DNA of 64,000 nt from Sycon ciliatum (GCF_964019385.1 NC_088647.1:13771231-13835230); one strand, 5' to 3'; positions 1 to 16,602 are shown, counted from the stretch's first letter. The notes: generated by a model not told the origin, from the sequence alone. Numbers and translations are program-made.

Positions 1-2590
1 TCAGATTAGCTATGAGGTGATGCGGGATCCTGTCATAACACCGTCTGGCGTGTCGTATCCTCCAGCATACTCCTTCCACTCAGTACATTGCAGTGGTAAC
101 TTTGTACCGTACTACCGTAAAAGTCCGTAAATAAATACCTGCCCGAAAGAAATACCCCCTTCATTCTTTTGGCTCTGTCTGTTGAAGTCAAGTCAAGCCC
201 GATAAACATACTGCCCGAAATAAGTACCGGTACGATGCGCACATGCAGCACGTAGCATGTACATCAACATGAAAATGACTTCTCCACTACACCCAAGTCA
301 GGTCCGAAAGTTAGTTCGTGCCCGAAAGTCAGTACCCGCCCGAAAGTTAGTACGGGTGTGGTCACTAAATTCGAAAGTAAATACGTACTTATTTACGGAC
401 TTTTACGGTAACTTGTAGCGTGTACATGTATGTATTATTGCTTGCATTATCGCCTTTCAAAGCTAGATAAACTAATAGCAAGAGTACATGAAAACCAGAG
501 TGTGCAGCTCGGATGGGTTGCTGTCACGGCGAAATTCCGTGATTACATCATTTTAGTGATGTAGTGCGTACAAGCAGGATGCAAGCAGGTCTCTTTCTGC
601 ACAACTGCAGCTCAGTTGTACGCACTACGCCATTTCCCGCCTCAGATCTGCACCAAAATGATGTAATCACGGAATTTCGCCGTGACAGACACCCATAGCA
701 GAGAAGGCCCCAAGCTGCACACTCTGGTTTTCATGTACTCTTGCTAATAGGGTTGCCAAGTGCAATGCTACAGCTCTTGGCAGTAGAACTGGCAACTGCC
801 ACGTTTTCGGCGGCCTTCTCAGTTACAGAGCTTAGATCTCAATTGAACCTTTCCATCGATGCATTGTTTGTTAAATTCCCTTTCTGGTTGACAGAGGTCT
901 AGCAGTTTGGCACTCTTCTTTGTAGTGCTGCCTAAGATTGAGTAGGGGTATGGCCATACCCAGTCAGTAATCAAGTATGTTGCTCTCCTTTCTCTTAGTA
1001 AGGAGCCCTCTTTCAGTGCCTAGACTAGAGACAGTGCCAGCAAACCCAGCTATACTTTTAAAAGACGAAGTTTGCATTGCTATTCATGTGTGAGTGTATT
1101 CCTTGACGAGGCTTGATTGACAGGTATGACCGCAGTTCAATACAAGAACATCTTGAGGTAAGGACAGGGTCATTGTTGCGTGCACTTGTCTGCACAAGCT
1201 GGGGGGGGGGGGGGGGGGGGGCTGGTTTTTGTGGCAATATGAGAAGAAAAAAAGAGCCGGAACAGTGGGAAACATTGATGCCACTTGATGGAATGAATGC
1301 TCAATCTAGACCTAGACGCCATCCAAGCGAAAACCACGCCGGATCCTATCAATTTCGATGTTGCAAAGACTGCAAGGCCATTGGACATGTTGCAAAGACT
1401 GCAAGGCCATTGGACATGTTGCAAAGACTGCAAGGCCATTGGACATGTTGCAAAGACTGCAAGGCCATTGGACATGTTGCAAAGACTGCAAGGCCATTGG
1501 ACATGTTGCAAAGACTGCAAGGCCATTGGACATGTTGCAAAGACTGCAAGGCCATTGGACATGTTGCAAAGACTGCAAGGCCATTGGACATGTTGCAAAG
1601 ACTGCAAGGCCATTGGACATGTTGCAAAGACTGCAAGGCCATTGGACATGTTGCAAAGACTGCAAGGCCATTGGACATGTTGCAAAGACTGCAAGGCCAT
1701 TGGACATGTTGCAAAGACTGCAAGGCCATTGGACATGTTGCAAAGACTGCAAGGCCATTGGACATGTTGCAAAGACTGCAAGGCCATTGGACATGTTGCA
1801 AAGACTGCAAGGCCATTGGACATGTTGCAAAGACTGCAAGGCCATTGGACATGTTGCAATGACTGCAAGGCCATTGGACATGTACAATTTGTCATTTTTA
1901 AAATAGCGGCAACTTGTTTATAAAAGTTTCGGACCTTACGTCGTTTTGGTTAGAGATCCCTTGATCAGATGATTAGCAATCTTTCAACAGATAATACAAG
2001 GCAATAGCTCTAATCAATGGTTAATTTTGTACGAACTTTCAATAATTCTTTTCATCCATCGAAATTGACAAAGGTTTGTAGTTGCCCAGTATTGATGAGG
2101 GCCCTGCCCATCTGGATTTCTGATGTGAACCGGGAGATACGTTTTGACTCAACATCCGGGAATCTAGCAGCTTCAACCTCGTTGGGTCTCACCAGCGGAC
2201 CTTCATTGAGCAGCATTGTAATAGATAATGCTGGGGGTCTACATGTACATGACAAGACAGAACTCTACTGGAGTACAAATGTGAATGGCAGCATGCTGGT
2301 GAAGTCCGCCATTGTGGTGTCTGTGCAGCTTTATCCAACATTAGTAACTGTTGGTGTGCCTCGCACGTCCGCACATCCGAATCTGACATTTTGTCTTGTG
2401 TCTGTCAACGTCATGAAATGCGCGCACATGCTGATCTTCTTCTTGTCTGTCTGGACCGTTGCAGCGTGTCGGCCATTTCGACCCTCTAACGAGAGCACCG
2501 CTGACCCACAATGATCTCATACCAAACCTGGCCTTGAAGGAGGTAATTGAAGACTTCCTGGCGAAGAATGAGTGGGCGGATGATTACTAA
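1..2590 (+). CDS. stub1: STUB1/CHIP E3 ubiquitin ligase, C-terminal U-box part (5' end outside window)
   Basis: Three exons are visible: up to 54 (donor gtatcc), 1124-1157, and 2465-2590 with stop TAA. Phases join cleanly (2, then 0). Seen: the reading [13 protein letters not shown], then [11 protein letters not shown], then [14 protein letters not shown] and a C-terminus ending NEWADDY. This is the U-box and tail of CHIP, whose human counterpart ends NGWVEDY. Known: CHIP is a cytosolic co-chaperone that binds Hsp70/Hsp90 through N-terminal TPR repeats (outside the window) and ubiquitinates their clients through the U-box, which recruits E2 enzymes. The U-box here lacks no obvious element. 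The first four bases, TCAG, could be an intron acceptor or coding sequence, so the first exon's true start is uncertain. The intron at 1158-2464 contains a 29-bp tandem array. The gene converges on PDCD5. Confidence 0.95.
113..410. mobile_element. MITE family A, copy 1 (about 298 bp)
   Basis: Terminal inverted repeats begin TACCGTAAAAGTCCGTAAAT and end with the reverse complement at 401-410. The interior carries several GCCCGAAAGT-type motifs. A second copy in opposite orientation is at 17008-17628. No coding capacity. It sits in the STUB1 intron. Confidence 0.85.
473..749. mobile_element. MITE family C, copy 1 (about 277 bp, imperfect palindrome)
   Basis: Arms beginning TAATAGCAAGAGTACATG and containing AGAGTGTGCAGCT and CGGCGAAATTCCGTGATT are repeated inverted at the other end. 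A related copy is at 57211-57480. It is non-coding and probably mobilised in trans. Confidence 0.85.
1359..1882. repeat. 29-bp tandem array, about 18 near-identical copies
   Basis: The unit reads TGTTGCAAAGACTGCAAGG followed by CCATTGGACA. Copies differ at almost no positions. Because 29 is not a multiple of three and the unit lacks stops in all frames, it produces long overlapping open frames on both strands that are not genes. It lies inside the STUB1 intron. Confidence 0.97.
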
Positions 2591-4006
2591 CTGCACGCGG
2601 ATAGACCCCCTGCTTGCTGTCTACTGCCCGGTACACTGCTGTGACATCAGGTAGAGCTGGTGGCCGCCTTGAGCCAGGTGTAGTTTGACCGTTGAAGTTC
2701 GTACCATCGTGGGCGAACGCATGTGTACATTCAGTGTACATTTATATAGCTTTGCACATTCTGCCATTCTGGACAGTTTTATTCCGCTGATTAATTTCAA
2801 AATCCTCAAGCACTGTTAACGAAATGACTGCACAAGTACGAACATACGGATCTAGTGTTGCCTGTGCTTGTTGGACATGTAGATATTATTGGCCATAACC
2901 TGGTGTCTATGGTTAAGCCGTGCTGCTGCTGCCGCCTGTGTGTACAAGTATTATTTATTTCCCTTACTCCAGTCGTGGGATGACTGCTGTCTGCTGTGGC
3001 CACATGGTGTGTGTGCTGTCCTGCTTCACGCGTGCACTGCTGTCTGCTGTTGTGTTCTTCTTCTTTTTTTATGTTGTGACCTGGCAGACTGCATCTGTAG
3101 TATGTTGTAATTGCCCGACCTTGAGACCTTGTTTGTGTTATTGTCCTACCGGCCTTGTTTAACCATCATCACTCCATCTTTTTTAACGCTCAATATCTTA
3201 TGTTGCTTTCTCTGTCACTCGAGTTGTGTTGGTTGGATCTCCTCGGTTTCCACAAGCAACTTCCGGCTGTTCCCTTGTTGAGTGCCTTCCTCTAGCACAA
3301 TTGCGATTCATTGCACTGCATTCGACAAAGCGAATGTGAACGGGAAGGTCATGGACATGGTGTTAGGTACGGAGTACTAGTATCTGGGGTTCCTTTTATT
3401 CAACTGTATGCGACTCCTCAATGCCAGCCTCTTCATGCACCCATACACGCACGCGCACACACGCACATGCTCATGATCCCTGACAGCAACACCCTGGCGA
3501 GGCTGAAGCAGAGTATGATCGGTGACCACTATCAAATTAGCATACTGTGGTGGAAGCAGTAATACGATTTGTTAGATCTATAAAAACATGAAAATCTTTA
3601 AAAAAAACTACAACTCTAAAGTATGTACAAAGCAAAGAAGTGTGTACAAGCACCCAGTTAGCATTGCATGCTGCATGGACTATTGAGTGTTTTCAATGAC
3701 TTGAGCATGCGCTGTTGTGAGGGTGGATGGTGCTATAGCATCTGGCCTGAGCTGGGGCAGAATACATGCCCGGTGAAGAGGACCTGAACTGGAAGACTGC
3801 AACCGGAATAAGTTGTCTACATGTAGGGTACAGCATGCGACTAACTTCCCGCGCAGTGACTGTCGAGGAAACCCTAGCTGTGCTCTGAATTGGGCCGGCA
3901 TCCCAGCTAGGAGCACATTCACATAACAGCACTGCTGTTTGACACATAACGTTATTCCACCATGTGACACTCAGGTGACAATGTAGGAATGCAGACTGTC
4001 GTGCGT
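2591..4006. other. Convergent intergenic region between STUB1 and PDCD5
   Basis: The 1.4 kb must hold both 3' UTRs and terminators. I see no further gene, no clear MITE and only short low-complexity stretches. An AT-rich stretch at 3578-3620 could be a 3' processing region, but this is speculative. Confidence 0.5.
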
Positions 4007-8735
<4,729 letters not shown>

Positions 8736-9305
8736 TGTGGAGCAGGTTCTTCAGAAAACAAATCTACAACTACAAGGAACTATTATATTTATAGATGGCA
8801 CAGTTTGATTGTTTTCCTTTTCTCTACTGCTAGCTGTCACTGCTACATGTACATAATGTACTTGCACATTTGAAAAAAAAAATTAGTTTGTAGATTTCAC
8901 AAATTTTCGATGAACATCAGTGACTCCTGATAATACGAACACCCCGACTCTATCCCGCGATATCGGATATGACGGATCCCCAGGGCCGGGGCTAGGCGAG
9001 TCGTAGATCTACGACTTTACGAGTACGAGATAAAAGACTCTGAGTCAGTACTACGACAGTAGCTAAGCGTCGCTAGATCGCTTGACCCGTGGTCTGTAGT
9101 TTGCAGCTAGCTGTGCGGTGAGAGTCGCCGTCGGGGACAGCGTTTTCACGCGGCTTCATTTCTTTGGACCATGGATGGGTGTTCTCCCCGTTTTGATTGA
9201 ACAGCACTCGTATCCTTCCATATCCTGGGAGGCCGGAGGAAGAAAGTTCCAGATTTCATAAAGTGCAGACGTGCTTGTCTGTAGTTTGAAGTCACTGCTT
9301 TCAGA
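8736..9305. promoter_or_regulatory. Shared divergent promoter interval between PDCD5 and stomatin
   Basis: Only 570 bp separate the two opposed start codons, so both 5' UTRs and core promoters must fit here unless there are distal 5' exons. Seen: a perfect 18-bp palindrome at 8999-9016 centred on AGATCT, a TGAGTCA (AP-1-type) heptamer at 9041-9047, and no microsatellite or MITE. No TATA box was identified. An in-frame TAG at 9282-9284 sits just upstream of the stomatin ATG. Promoter function is inferred from gene arrangement. Confidence 0.6.
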
Positions 9306-9725
9306 ATGATTCCGGACGGAAGAGGAAGGTACCACAATACCGATGGTGGAGCTGGGGGTAAGCTAACCGTACCATGCAGCTCTCTGTAGCAAAATAAAAT
9401 GTGAGACCGGTTTCGACCTCAAAATATGTAATTTTTGTTTAGAATTTTCTACGTACAGTTAGGTTACTGTATAGCTAGGAGCATAGTCTTACAGAACAGG
9501 CTCAACGATGTAGGTATGGTGAAGACTTTTTACCAGATCGGTGACAGTATTCATGATGATCTCAGACTCGATGGGATAAACCAAGTTTCTGAACTTCGTT
9601 TCGAAGAGGAAGGTATTATAGTGGTGTCGAAACTTCATTATAACCACTGATTCCCGCCACAGGTTAGGAACTACCTGTGCACTAGTGCTCACATGATATG
9701 CACGTCTGTTTGTGTGTGTGCGTGC

Positions 9726-9801
<76 letters not shown>

Positions 9802-12800
9802 ATGTGTGTGCATGTGTATGTGTGTGTGGACACTAAATCAGGAGCCCAAGACACTGGGGTGTATTCCCGCCTCATGAGTGTGTCCATCATGTTCATGTCT
9901 TACTTTATGGTGCTCTGCACATTCCCAGTATCCTTGCTCTTCATCCTAAAGGTGAGTATTGACTGCTCTTGTGTGCGCGCGCGCGCGCGTGTGTGTACAG
10001 TCGGTGTGTGTGTGTGCACTGTGTGTGTGTGTGTATGTGTGTGTGTACAGTCGTTGTATGTGTGTGTGGGGCGGGGTCTGTGTTTGTGTACGCCGACCTG
10101 TCGGAAGGCCTTAGAAGTTGGACTACAGTCAACTTTGCGTATAACGACACTTGGCGGGGCATCAGAAAAGTGTCGTTATACCCGAAGTCTCAATAATTAT
10201 ATGTATACAGGTAGAATGGACTTTGCTCTGGGCATGGAAACTCTGTCGTTATTCGCGAATTGTCGTTATATCCGCAGTCGTTATTAGCGAAGTTGACTGT
10301 ACATATAATTTCGGCTTGACAATGCAGTGTGTTGAGGTACAGTCGACTCCTGATGTAACAAACACCAATGTACAGGAGAATTAGTTCTATTCGCCAAAGT
10401 AGTTCTTTATAACAGAACTGCACTCACACCAGTACAAACAATGCCATCATCATGCCTGGCATACAGCCAGTGACTGGATGAGTGCACTTGGTTGCACATT
10501 CTCCCCCACAAGATATGGTTCGTTACACACAGAAACCGCTCACTACATCGGGTCAATTTTGTGTGGGTTCGAACAGGGGCATGGACAATTGTTCGCCATA
10601 TCACAATTCACTTCATGCTACAGTCCATCCATAAAAAGATGATATCGTAGCTTTTGGCCATAAATGGGTCAAATTTTGAGTTTTTCACAATTGTTTTGGC
10701 AATCCCCTATGGAATCCTCTTCCCATTATGATTCTGAAGTCTATTTCTCCAAAAAGCAAGCCATAAGAAGAATAGGATATCGGCCAGGTTGTGCTCTCAA
10801 AGCACTGAATTGGGGATCCAGGCCGTTCAGACCACTTGCATAACAGTACATTGTGCGGTTCGAACGCCAGTCGAGGTACCTTTTTTGGACCCTTTTTCAA
10901 GCTTCAAGTCTCGCGGCACTGCACCGTGTACCACAAAATCACGAAAAATCGCCAAATACGGGAGCTCGCCAGAGCCAGCGCTCATCTTTTTTCTGAATGG
11001 GCTGTAGTTCGCTATAAGTGGAGTCGACTGTATGTTTGTTTATGGTTGGATTTCTTGGTATGACTGCCTTTGGCTCTTGGTCCCCGGCTGCCGGAGCTGG
11101 TTGGCAGAGCAACTCCGATTACACTTCAGAGTACCCAATGCATCCTGTATCTGCTCTTAGCAGCATACTGTATCTAGCCCGGTGCACCGCCCTATGTAGT
11201 ATAGACTAGATGTGCATCGGTGGTCAATTGACACGGCTTCTTCGGGGTATGTGTCTTAGGCAGTTGGGCGCCAATTTTGTGGAAATCGTGACATCATATG
11301 CCAGATCTCTGGCCCTTCACCATTGAAACGTATGTGATTCAAGGTTCGGACCTTTTAAAGCTTGTGGGTAGTGCCCGGTCCCGGACCACCCGCCGATATA
11401 GGTACTAGTATAGAGAAGGGAGAATGAATCATTGTTGCTGTTATACTTGTATGTAGTCTGCACTGCTGGTTGTGTTATTGTGGTGAATGTTCTTCTCGTA
11501 CTACCGTTTTATTTTATTTTTTGTTCTTGTTCTTGTTGAATGTTCCTGTTGCCATTGCACAGGTCGTGAATGAGTATGAGCGTGCCGTTATCTTCCGACT
11601 TGGTCGCTTGGTGTTTGACGAGCCACGAGGACCCGGTTAGTCAAAGGAAATTAATTTGTTTTACCTGTATCCTTCCGCACGTTCCATACGCGCACACTTT
11701 AAAGCTTGCAGAGTAGGACGCATCTCCCACCATGGGGTTATTAGAGGCCATTGTTGCTTGCCCCCAAGTCGTACATGCGCTCAACATCTGGACAGCTAGC
11801 TGTTTCGACCTTCTTAGGTCTCTTCAGCAGAGCTCAAAGTGACTGGCTGAACCGATCACAGGCAGAGAATTGTGACGCAAACCAGACAGAGTGCTCAGCC
11901 AAGATAAGGCAAGCGAGCGTAGTGCTGATCATGTTTCCTCACATATAAAACAATGGTGTTATAGGTGAGAAATCGCTGTTTTCGACCTAAATTTTTGAGA
12001 AGAAGTTGGTAGAGGTACGGGATTTCCAGCAAGATCAGGAAGTTACACACAACTCCATACAGAAGAGAAACATTTCACGTACATATCGTGAAAAACTCCG
12101 AAATCCGGTAGAACAGTGTTCGTGCACTTACCTCTACCATCTTCACCTCTATCGTATCGGTAGAGTGACTCTACTCTACCAGGTAGCTAAAAACGAACGC
12201 AGCCTAAAAGTGAGACAGAGAAATGCATATGCTAATGTATCAGCAGAACATGAACCACTGGTGCAGAACCAGTCACATTGTGCATGTACTTTTTTTTTTC
12301 TTGTGGTCATTTTATTCACAATACCGCCGCAAAATTACCGGTATAACGCCATGGCTTTATACGTGAGGGTGGCCTTATACCGTATTATCTCTAATATAAG
12401 CACGGTCCTTTATTTTTTCAATGTACCTCCGCCCCATGCTATTAATGGAGACGTTCCTTTATTGGAGACTGTTCCATTGTTATTTCAACCTCATTTCAGA
12501 GGCATATTGCCATGCCAAATTCATGTCAGACACACACATTTCAGGGTTTTTTCGCCGGTACAGATAATGAATTTACACAGTGTGCTTATAATGGAGACTG
12601 AGCACTTTATTTTTTGAATGCCGCCCCAAGGTGTTCTGTTATTGGAGACTGTGCTTATATTAGAGATAATACGGTATTCAGATATAACGCCATGGCTTTA
12701 TATGCACGGGGTACGGAAGCACGGTATGTTGTTTCCCATTCATTCCAAACTGATATTTTAGTGTTGAGCGATTTGTTGTGAGAATTGCACGCCTTGCTTC

Positions 12801-13378
12801 TCCAGGGTTTAGACCTTCCGTTCTGCTTTCTGTCTTCTCTTTTCATCCTCTTAGGAATGTTCTGGTTCTTGCCTTGCGTGGATGAGTTCCGCACTGTTGA
12901 CTTGCGTACCCAGGCGTTCGATGTGCCTCCACAAGAGGTTAGTGTTCAACGAGTGTCATGCTTGTGAGGAGAAAATGAAAACGATGAGTCTCGGACAGCT
13001 ATGCTACCGTGTCTAAGAATGGCCATGCGCGAACCGAAAGCCCGTCGGTGTTGTGCCTGTTCTATCTGCATGTTTCCTGAAGAACATTGGCAGTGAGGGT
13101 GACTGCAGTTTTAAACGCATTTGTTGTCCTCGGTTCTACATTTTTATTTGTTCTTCCTCTTTAGATGCTGACCAAGGATAGTGTGACTATCCGTGTCGAT
13201 GCTGTGGTGTACTACCGTGTTAATGGACCCAATATCTCCATCACCAATGTCAAGAACCCGCACCACAGCACCAAGCTGTTGGCCCAGTCTTCGTTGCGTA
13301 ACGTTCTTGGAGGCAAGACCCTCGCCGAGGTCTTGAGTGACAGAGACAGCATCAGCAAGGCCATGCAGGTCAGGGGCG

Positions 13379-13414
<36 letters not shown>

Positions 13415-15443
13415 GGGGAGGTAGCGTGTTTCATTCTTCATCCAGGTGCAAGACTTCACCTTTGCTCTTAGTCTTTCGATGACCCTTCATTGACGTAGTC
13501 ATTGACTTTCAATGTGAACACTCTCCTCAGCAATGCTGCCATACACACTGCACCGACACCTGTTATCCATCGTAGTCGAAACCAGCAGCTGTACGACTTC
13601 AGAGTACAGTGTGCATGAGAAGATGCATGTACTGCTGTCGAATTTGATAGGCAATGGAGACCGTTTGCACTCGGCAATGAAATGAATACCTGTACACGTA
13701 CAAGGGTAAACTCTAATCTGAGCAGCTGGCTTTCCCACAGAGCTATTAATAATTATTATAAATCCTCGAAGTAAAATAAGGAATGAACATTCGGCTCTTA
13801 CTCGTAAGAAGGTGCAACAGGTTCTTATTGTCTATGTTCTGTAGTCCAATGTATTTGTTTGTGAGTTGTGTAGTTGAGTGGTGAATCAGAGATTAAGTCC
13901 AACTCTGTGCCCAGCACCATCGGTATGGATGTACTCAATCTGCGGACAAACCTGTTTCGTCCTTTGTGGACTCATCAGCGCAGCACAGAGAAAATGAGGC
14001 CGAACCTGATCGCAATGAAAAATAAATAGTCCAAAGCCAGATTTAAACCAGGCCCGAACGTACCTTGCTAGAGTGCTCAAACTAAAAAGTTAGTGAGCCC
14101 TGCATACCGCAAACAGCAAAGGCACTACCCCACATGAGAGTGCTCAACTACTACAAGAGCAGGAGCGAAATACTAGGTATGGATGTATGTAGATGCATGT
14201 GCTTCAAGTTTAATATGTCTCTATGCGTTTCATTGTATGCTGTGTTTGCAGGAAGCTCTTGACATTGCAACCAACCCGTGGGGAATTCTCGTTGAACGTG
14301 TCGAAATGTAAGCCATATATCAGCTTCTCCCTTGGGCACAGGTAGCTCCTCACCTCTCATCCTCTTTCAATGGACGTGTTTAGTCATGCATTCTAAACTC
14401 AGGTTTGAAATTCCCGAATGACCAGAACGAAACACAGAGATTAGGAACGAGTTAATAGAAAGAAGTCACATACCGGTAATAACCGTATGATTCACTCCAC
14501 AGATTAAGATTAGTTGTGTATGCGGCAAACACAAGTGGGGTCAAGGCTGTGTACATGGCTAATGTGTAGAGCCGCTCTACCTGGATCATATCCTTCGTGT
14601 TGGTAATTTAAGAATGGCTTCTGGATCTCTTGTCACGTTCTCATGTCTTATGACTGTCCCTGGTTCCCATGAAAACCTTAGTGTTTGTTTTATCCGAGGC
14701 TTCCCAACAATCGTTCTCCTCAAGTTTAATGCATGTTACCAAGAGAAATAAACAAGAGTGTGCAACTCCGGATCTCTCCTGCACAATCTGCAGATACCCC
14801 CGCCCACGGCGGAATTTTTTGTTGACGTCACCTTTTTTCAGAGAAACGCGCATTTTGCCGCAGAGCAGTGTGAGAGCACGTGCTGGGCACCGACCTTATA
14901 GTGTAAAGCCCGGCCAAGAGCACGAGGGAGAACTTTCCGAAAGACTCGCAGCGCGTGCGTCGTCGAAAAGATTACGTCAACAAAAAATTCCGCCGTGGGC
15001 CTACCCATCCGCGAGTTGCACACTCTTGATGTTACGTGTAAATGTACATGAAATATGCCTGAACGCAAGTTAGACCAGCTTGTAAGAAAGTCGGGAACTG
15101 CCTAGGAAATGCCTTGTATTACATGCCTGACAAGTATTGCTGTTCAACTGTGTGCGCGTATTTGGCCGTATCCAGGAAAGACGTGCGCCTGCCACCTCAG
15201 CTCGTGCGTGCCATGGCCGCGGAGGCGGAAGCAGACCGTGACGCCCGCGCCAAGGTGGTCTCCGCCGAGGGCGAGCAGAACGCAGCGCGCGCCTATGCAG
15301 AGGCCGCTGACACCATGTCCGAAGAGCCCGGTGCACTGCAACTGCGCTACCTGCAGACGCTTCATTCCATCTCCGCCGAAAAGTCCTCCACCATCTACTT
15401 CCCGCTGCCGCTTGACCACTTGGGACCCACCAGTAGACAGTAG
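9306..15443 (+). CDS. stom: Stomatin-family membrane protein (PHB/SPFH domain), complete, seven exons
   Basis: Exons: 9306-9357, 9842-9951, 11563-11635, 12855-12937, 13165-13368, 14252-14307, 15176-15443 (stop TAG). Total 846 nt, 281 residues; human stomatin is 288. The ATG is the first after an in-frame TAG at 9282. Seen: a short hydrophilic N-terminus; a hydrophobic hairpin at about residues 28-54 with the proline of CTFPVS that fits the family's hairpin kink; the SPFH/PHB domain from about residue 55 (EYERAVIFRLGRL, GPGMFWFLPCVDEF, PPQEMLTKDSVT, VDAVVYYRV, LAQSSLRNVLG); the coiled region AMAAEAEADRDARAKV; and the tail STIYFPLPLDHL. Known: stomatins sit on the inner leaflet of membranes, oligomerise, bind cholesterol and regulate ion channels. 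The C-terminus is slightly shorter than the human one. Piezo lies next downstream on the same strand. Assignment to stomatin rather than STOML1/2 is firm; STOM versus STOML3 cannot be resolved. Confidence 0.96.
9709..9826. repeat. (GT)n microsatellite just upstream of stomatin exon 2
   Basis: The GT array ends about 15 bp before the exon 2 acceptor at 9841, leaving almost no conventional pyrimidine tract. Confidence 0.9.
10125..10301. mobile_element. MITE family F, copy 1 (TACAGTCAACTT ends)
   Basis: Ends TACAGTCAACTT and AAGTTGACTGTA, with internal ATAACGACA motifs. A TA flank suggests a Tc1/mariner-pogo type. Copy 2 at 18726-18936 is inverted and shares the GCTCTGGGCATGGAAA core. In stomatin intron 2. 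Confidence 0.85.
10338..11032. mobile_element. Inverted-repeat element, 695 bp (TACAGTCGACTCC ends)
   Basis: Perfect 13-bp terminal inverted repeats TACAGTCGACTCC. It carries TA at both ends and no convincing transposase. Its ends resemble those of family F, which lies only 37 bp away, suggesting related pogo/Tc1-type machinery. Confidence 0.8.
11998..12166. repeat. Dispersed repeat I, copy 1
   Basis: Shares GAAGAAGTTG, GGGATTTCCAGCAAGA, ACAACTCCATACAG and GTGCACTTACCTCT in the same order with 16412-16602. The two copies lie in stomatin intron 3 and in the stomatin-Piezo intergenic region. Confidence 0.8.
12378..12676. mobile_element. Inverted-repeat element H, 299 bp, flanked by direct repeats
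   Basis: Arms TACCGTATTATCTCTAATAT and the inverse. Outside both ends lies the same sequence, TATAACGCCATGGCTTTATA (about 12340 and 12684). This is either a long duplication at the insertion site or an outer element. In stomatin intron 3. Confidence 0.75.
14753..15028. mobile_element. Inverted-repeat element T, 276 bp
   Basis: Outer arms CAAGAGTGTGCAACTC and the inverse; inner arms GCCCACGGCGGAATTTTTTG with the inverse at 14976-15000. The ends resemble family C (AGAGTGTGCAGCTC). It occupies a third of stomatin intron 6, ending about 150 bp before the last exon. Confidence 0.85.
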
Positions 15444-16195
15444 ATAACGCTATGCTGCCTTTGACACTGTACAGTGATCATGCATGCGACTGAAACACGG
15501 GCTGGTACTGCTAGGCTGGGGGTAGCGCTACCACTACAGACCAGTGTAATATGATCATGCCTTGAAGTGGGTACTTGCTCGCAGCAGCAGCAGTACGCTC
15601 TCCTTCTCCTTGTTGTTGACCTTGAGCGTTTTTTCTTCTTCTTTTTACTTACACAATGGACGACCAAGTGTGCCCTCTAGCACCATGCCCTGCATGTTGT
15701 TGCTGTGAAGTGCATTGCTGTTGAGCTGCCCAGTGGAGTCCTGACTGTAGCAATTATTTTGTACATCGTGTCACCGTTTTCTTTTCTGTACCTCTTTGCT
15801 CTGCCGTGATGTACGCTCACTAACTGCAGTTTGTGTGTGTGTGTTCCGTCTCTCTTTGCTCGGTGCTTGTAGAGAGCTTTTATGTACCTGGGCACTTGAC
15901 AGTTGATTCCAGTCCAAGGACTAGAGAAGCTGGGGCTGTAGTGAGTCATTGAGAGCTTTTTTTATGCTGTTTTGCTTTTTGTTATTGTTTCTAATCTTTG
16001 TTGTTGGCATGGTTGAGGAACATAACAGTTCTAGAGCAATTATCTTGAATCGGTCACGCAAGTGGTCTGCGATGTGTGTCGTGTGCGCTGCAGTCATGTA
16101 CTCGTACACGTGTGCGGATTTCCGTGTGACAGGCGCAGTATTTGTAGGGGGCGTTCATTTGTGATCTGCTGGTTTCAGTAGAAACTACAGTGCTG

Positions 16196-16314
16196 CTCAA
16201 TGAAATCCAGTCGCTTCACTCAAGTTTGCGCCTTGCACCATTTCGCAGGTCTAGGGCTGCACAACGCCTGGCTCGTACTTAAGTGACGTCGTCGGATTTC
16301 ATTGAGCAGTACTA
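16196..16314. mobile_element. MITE family J, copy 1 (mariner-type)
   Basis: Ends TACAGTGCTGCTCAATGAAA and the inverse, with TA at each end. Copy 2 at 26187-26329 shares GTTTGCGCC and AGGGCTGCACA. Confidence 0.85.
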
Positions 16315-16411
16315 TACTATTTTCGGTAGATGTGCTCGTTTTTCCTACTCAGAATACCGGTACTCTACTTTTCTCTACTGGCTCTACCAGGTTTGAGGCT
16401 GGTAGAAGCCT

Positions 16412-16602
16412 GAAGAAGTTGATATAGGTATGGGATTTCCAGCAAGAATCAGGCAGTTGCATACAACTCCATACAGTTGAGAAAGCCTAGGTAATGAAAG
16501 CGAATACTTCCACCTATATCTTGCAGATATGTTCACTAAATCCTGTATAAAGTGATGTTTGTGCACTTACCTCTCTACCTTCGACTGCTATCGGTAGAAT
16601 GC
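16412..16602. repeat. Dispersed repeat I, copy 2
   Basis: Same orientation and order of conserved blocks as 11998-12166 (GGGATTTCCAGCAAGA, GTGCACTTACCTCT). Ends are undefined. Confidence 0.8.

Noticed and set aside
1359..1882. CRISPR-like array
   Set aside because: Units are contiguous with no variable spacers, and the DNA is eukaryotic.
1113..1923. Several long ORFs with cysteine-rich repeats
   Set aside because: They are read-through of the 29-bp non-coding tandem array in different frames, within the STUB1 intron.
2017..2514. 165-residue ORF overlapping the last STUB1 exon
   Set aside because: It reads the exon in the wrong frame. The U-box frame with acceptor at 2464 has clear homology and correct phase.
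12006..12617. 203-residue ORF in stomatin intron 3
   Set aside because: It runs through dispersed repeat I and MITE H and has no recognisable domain.
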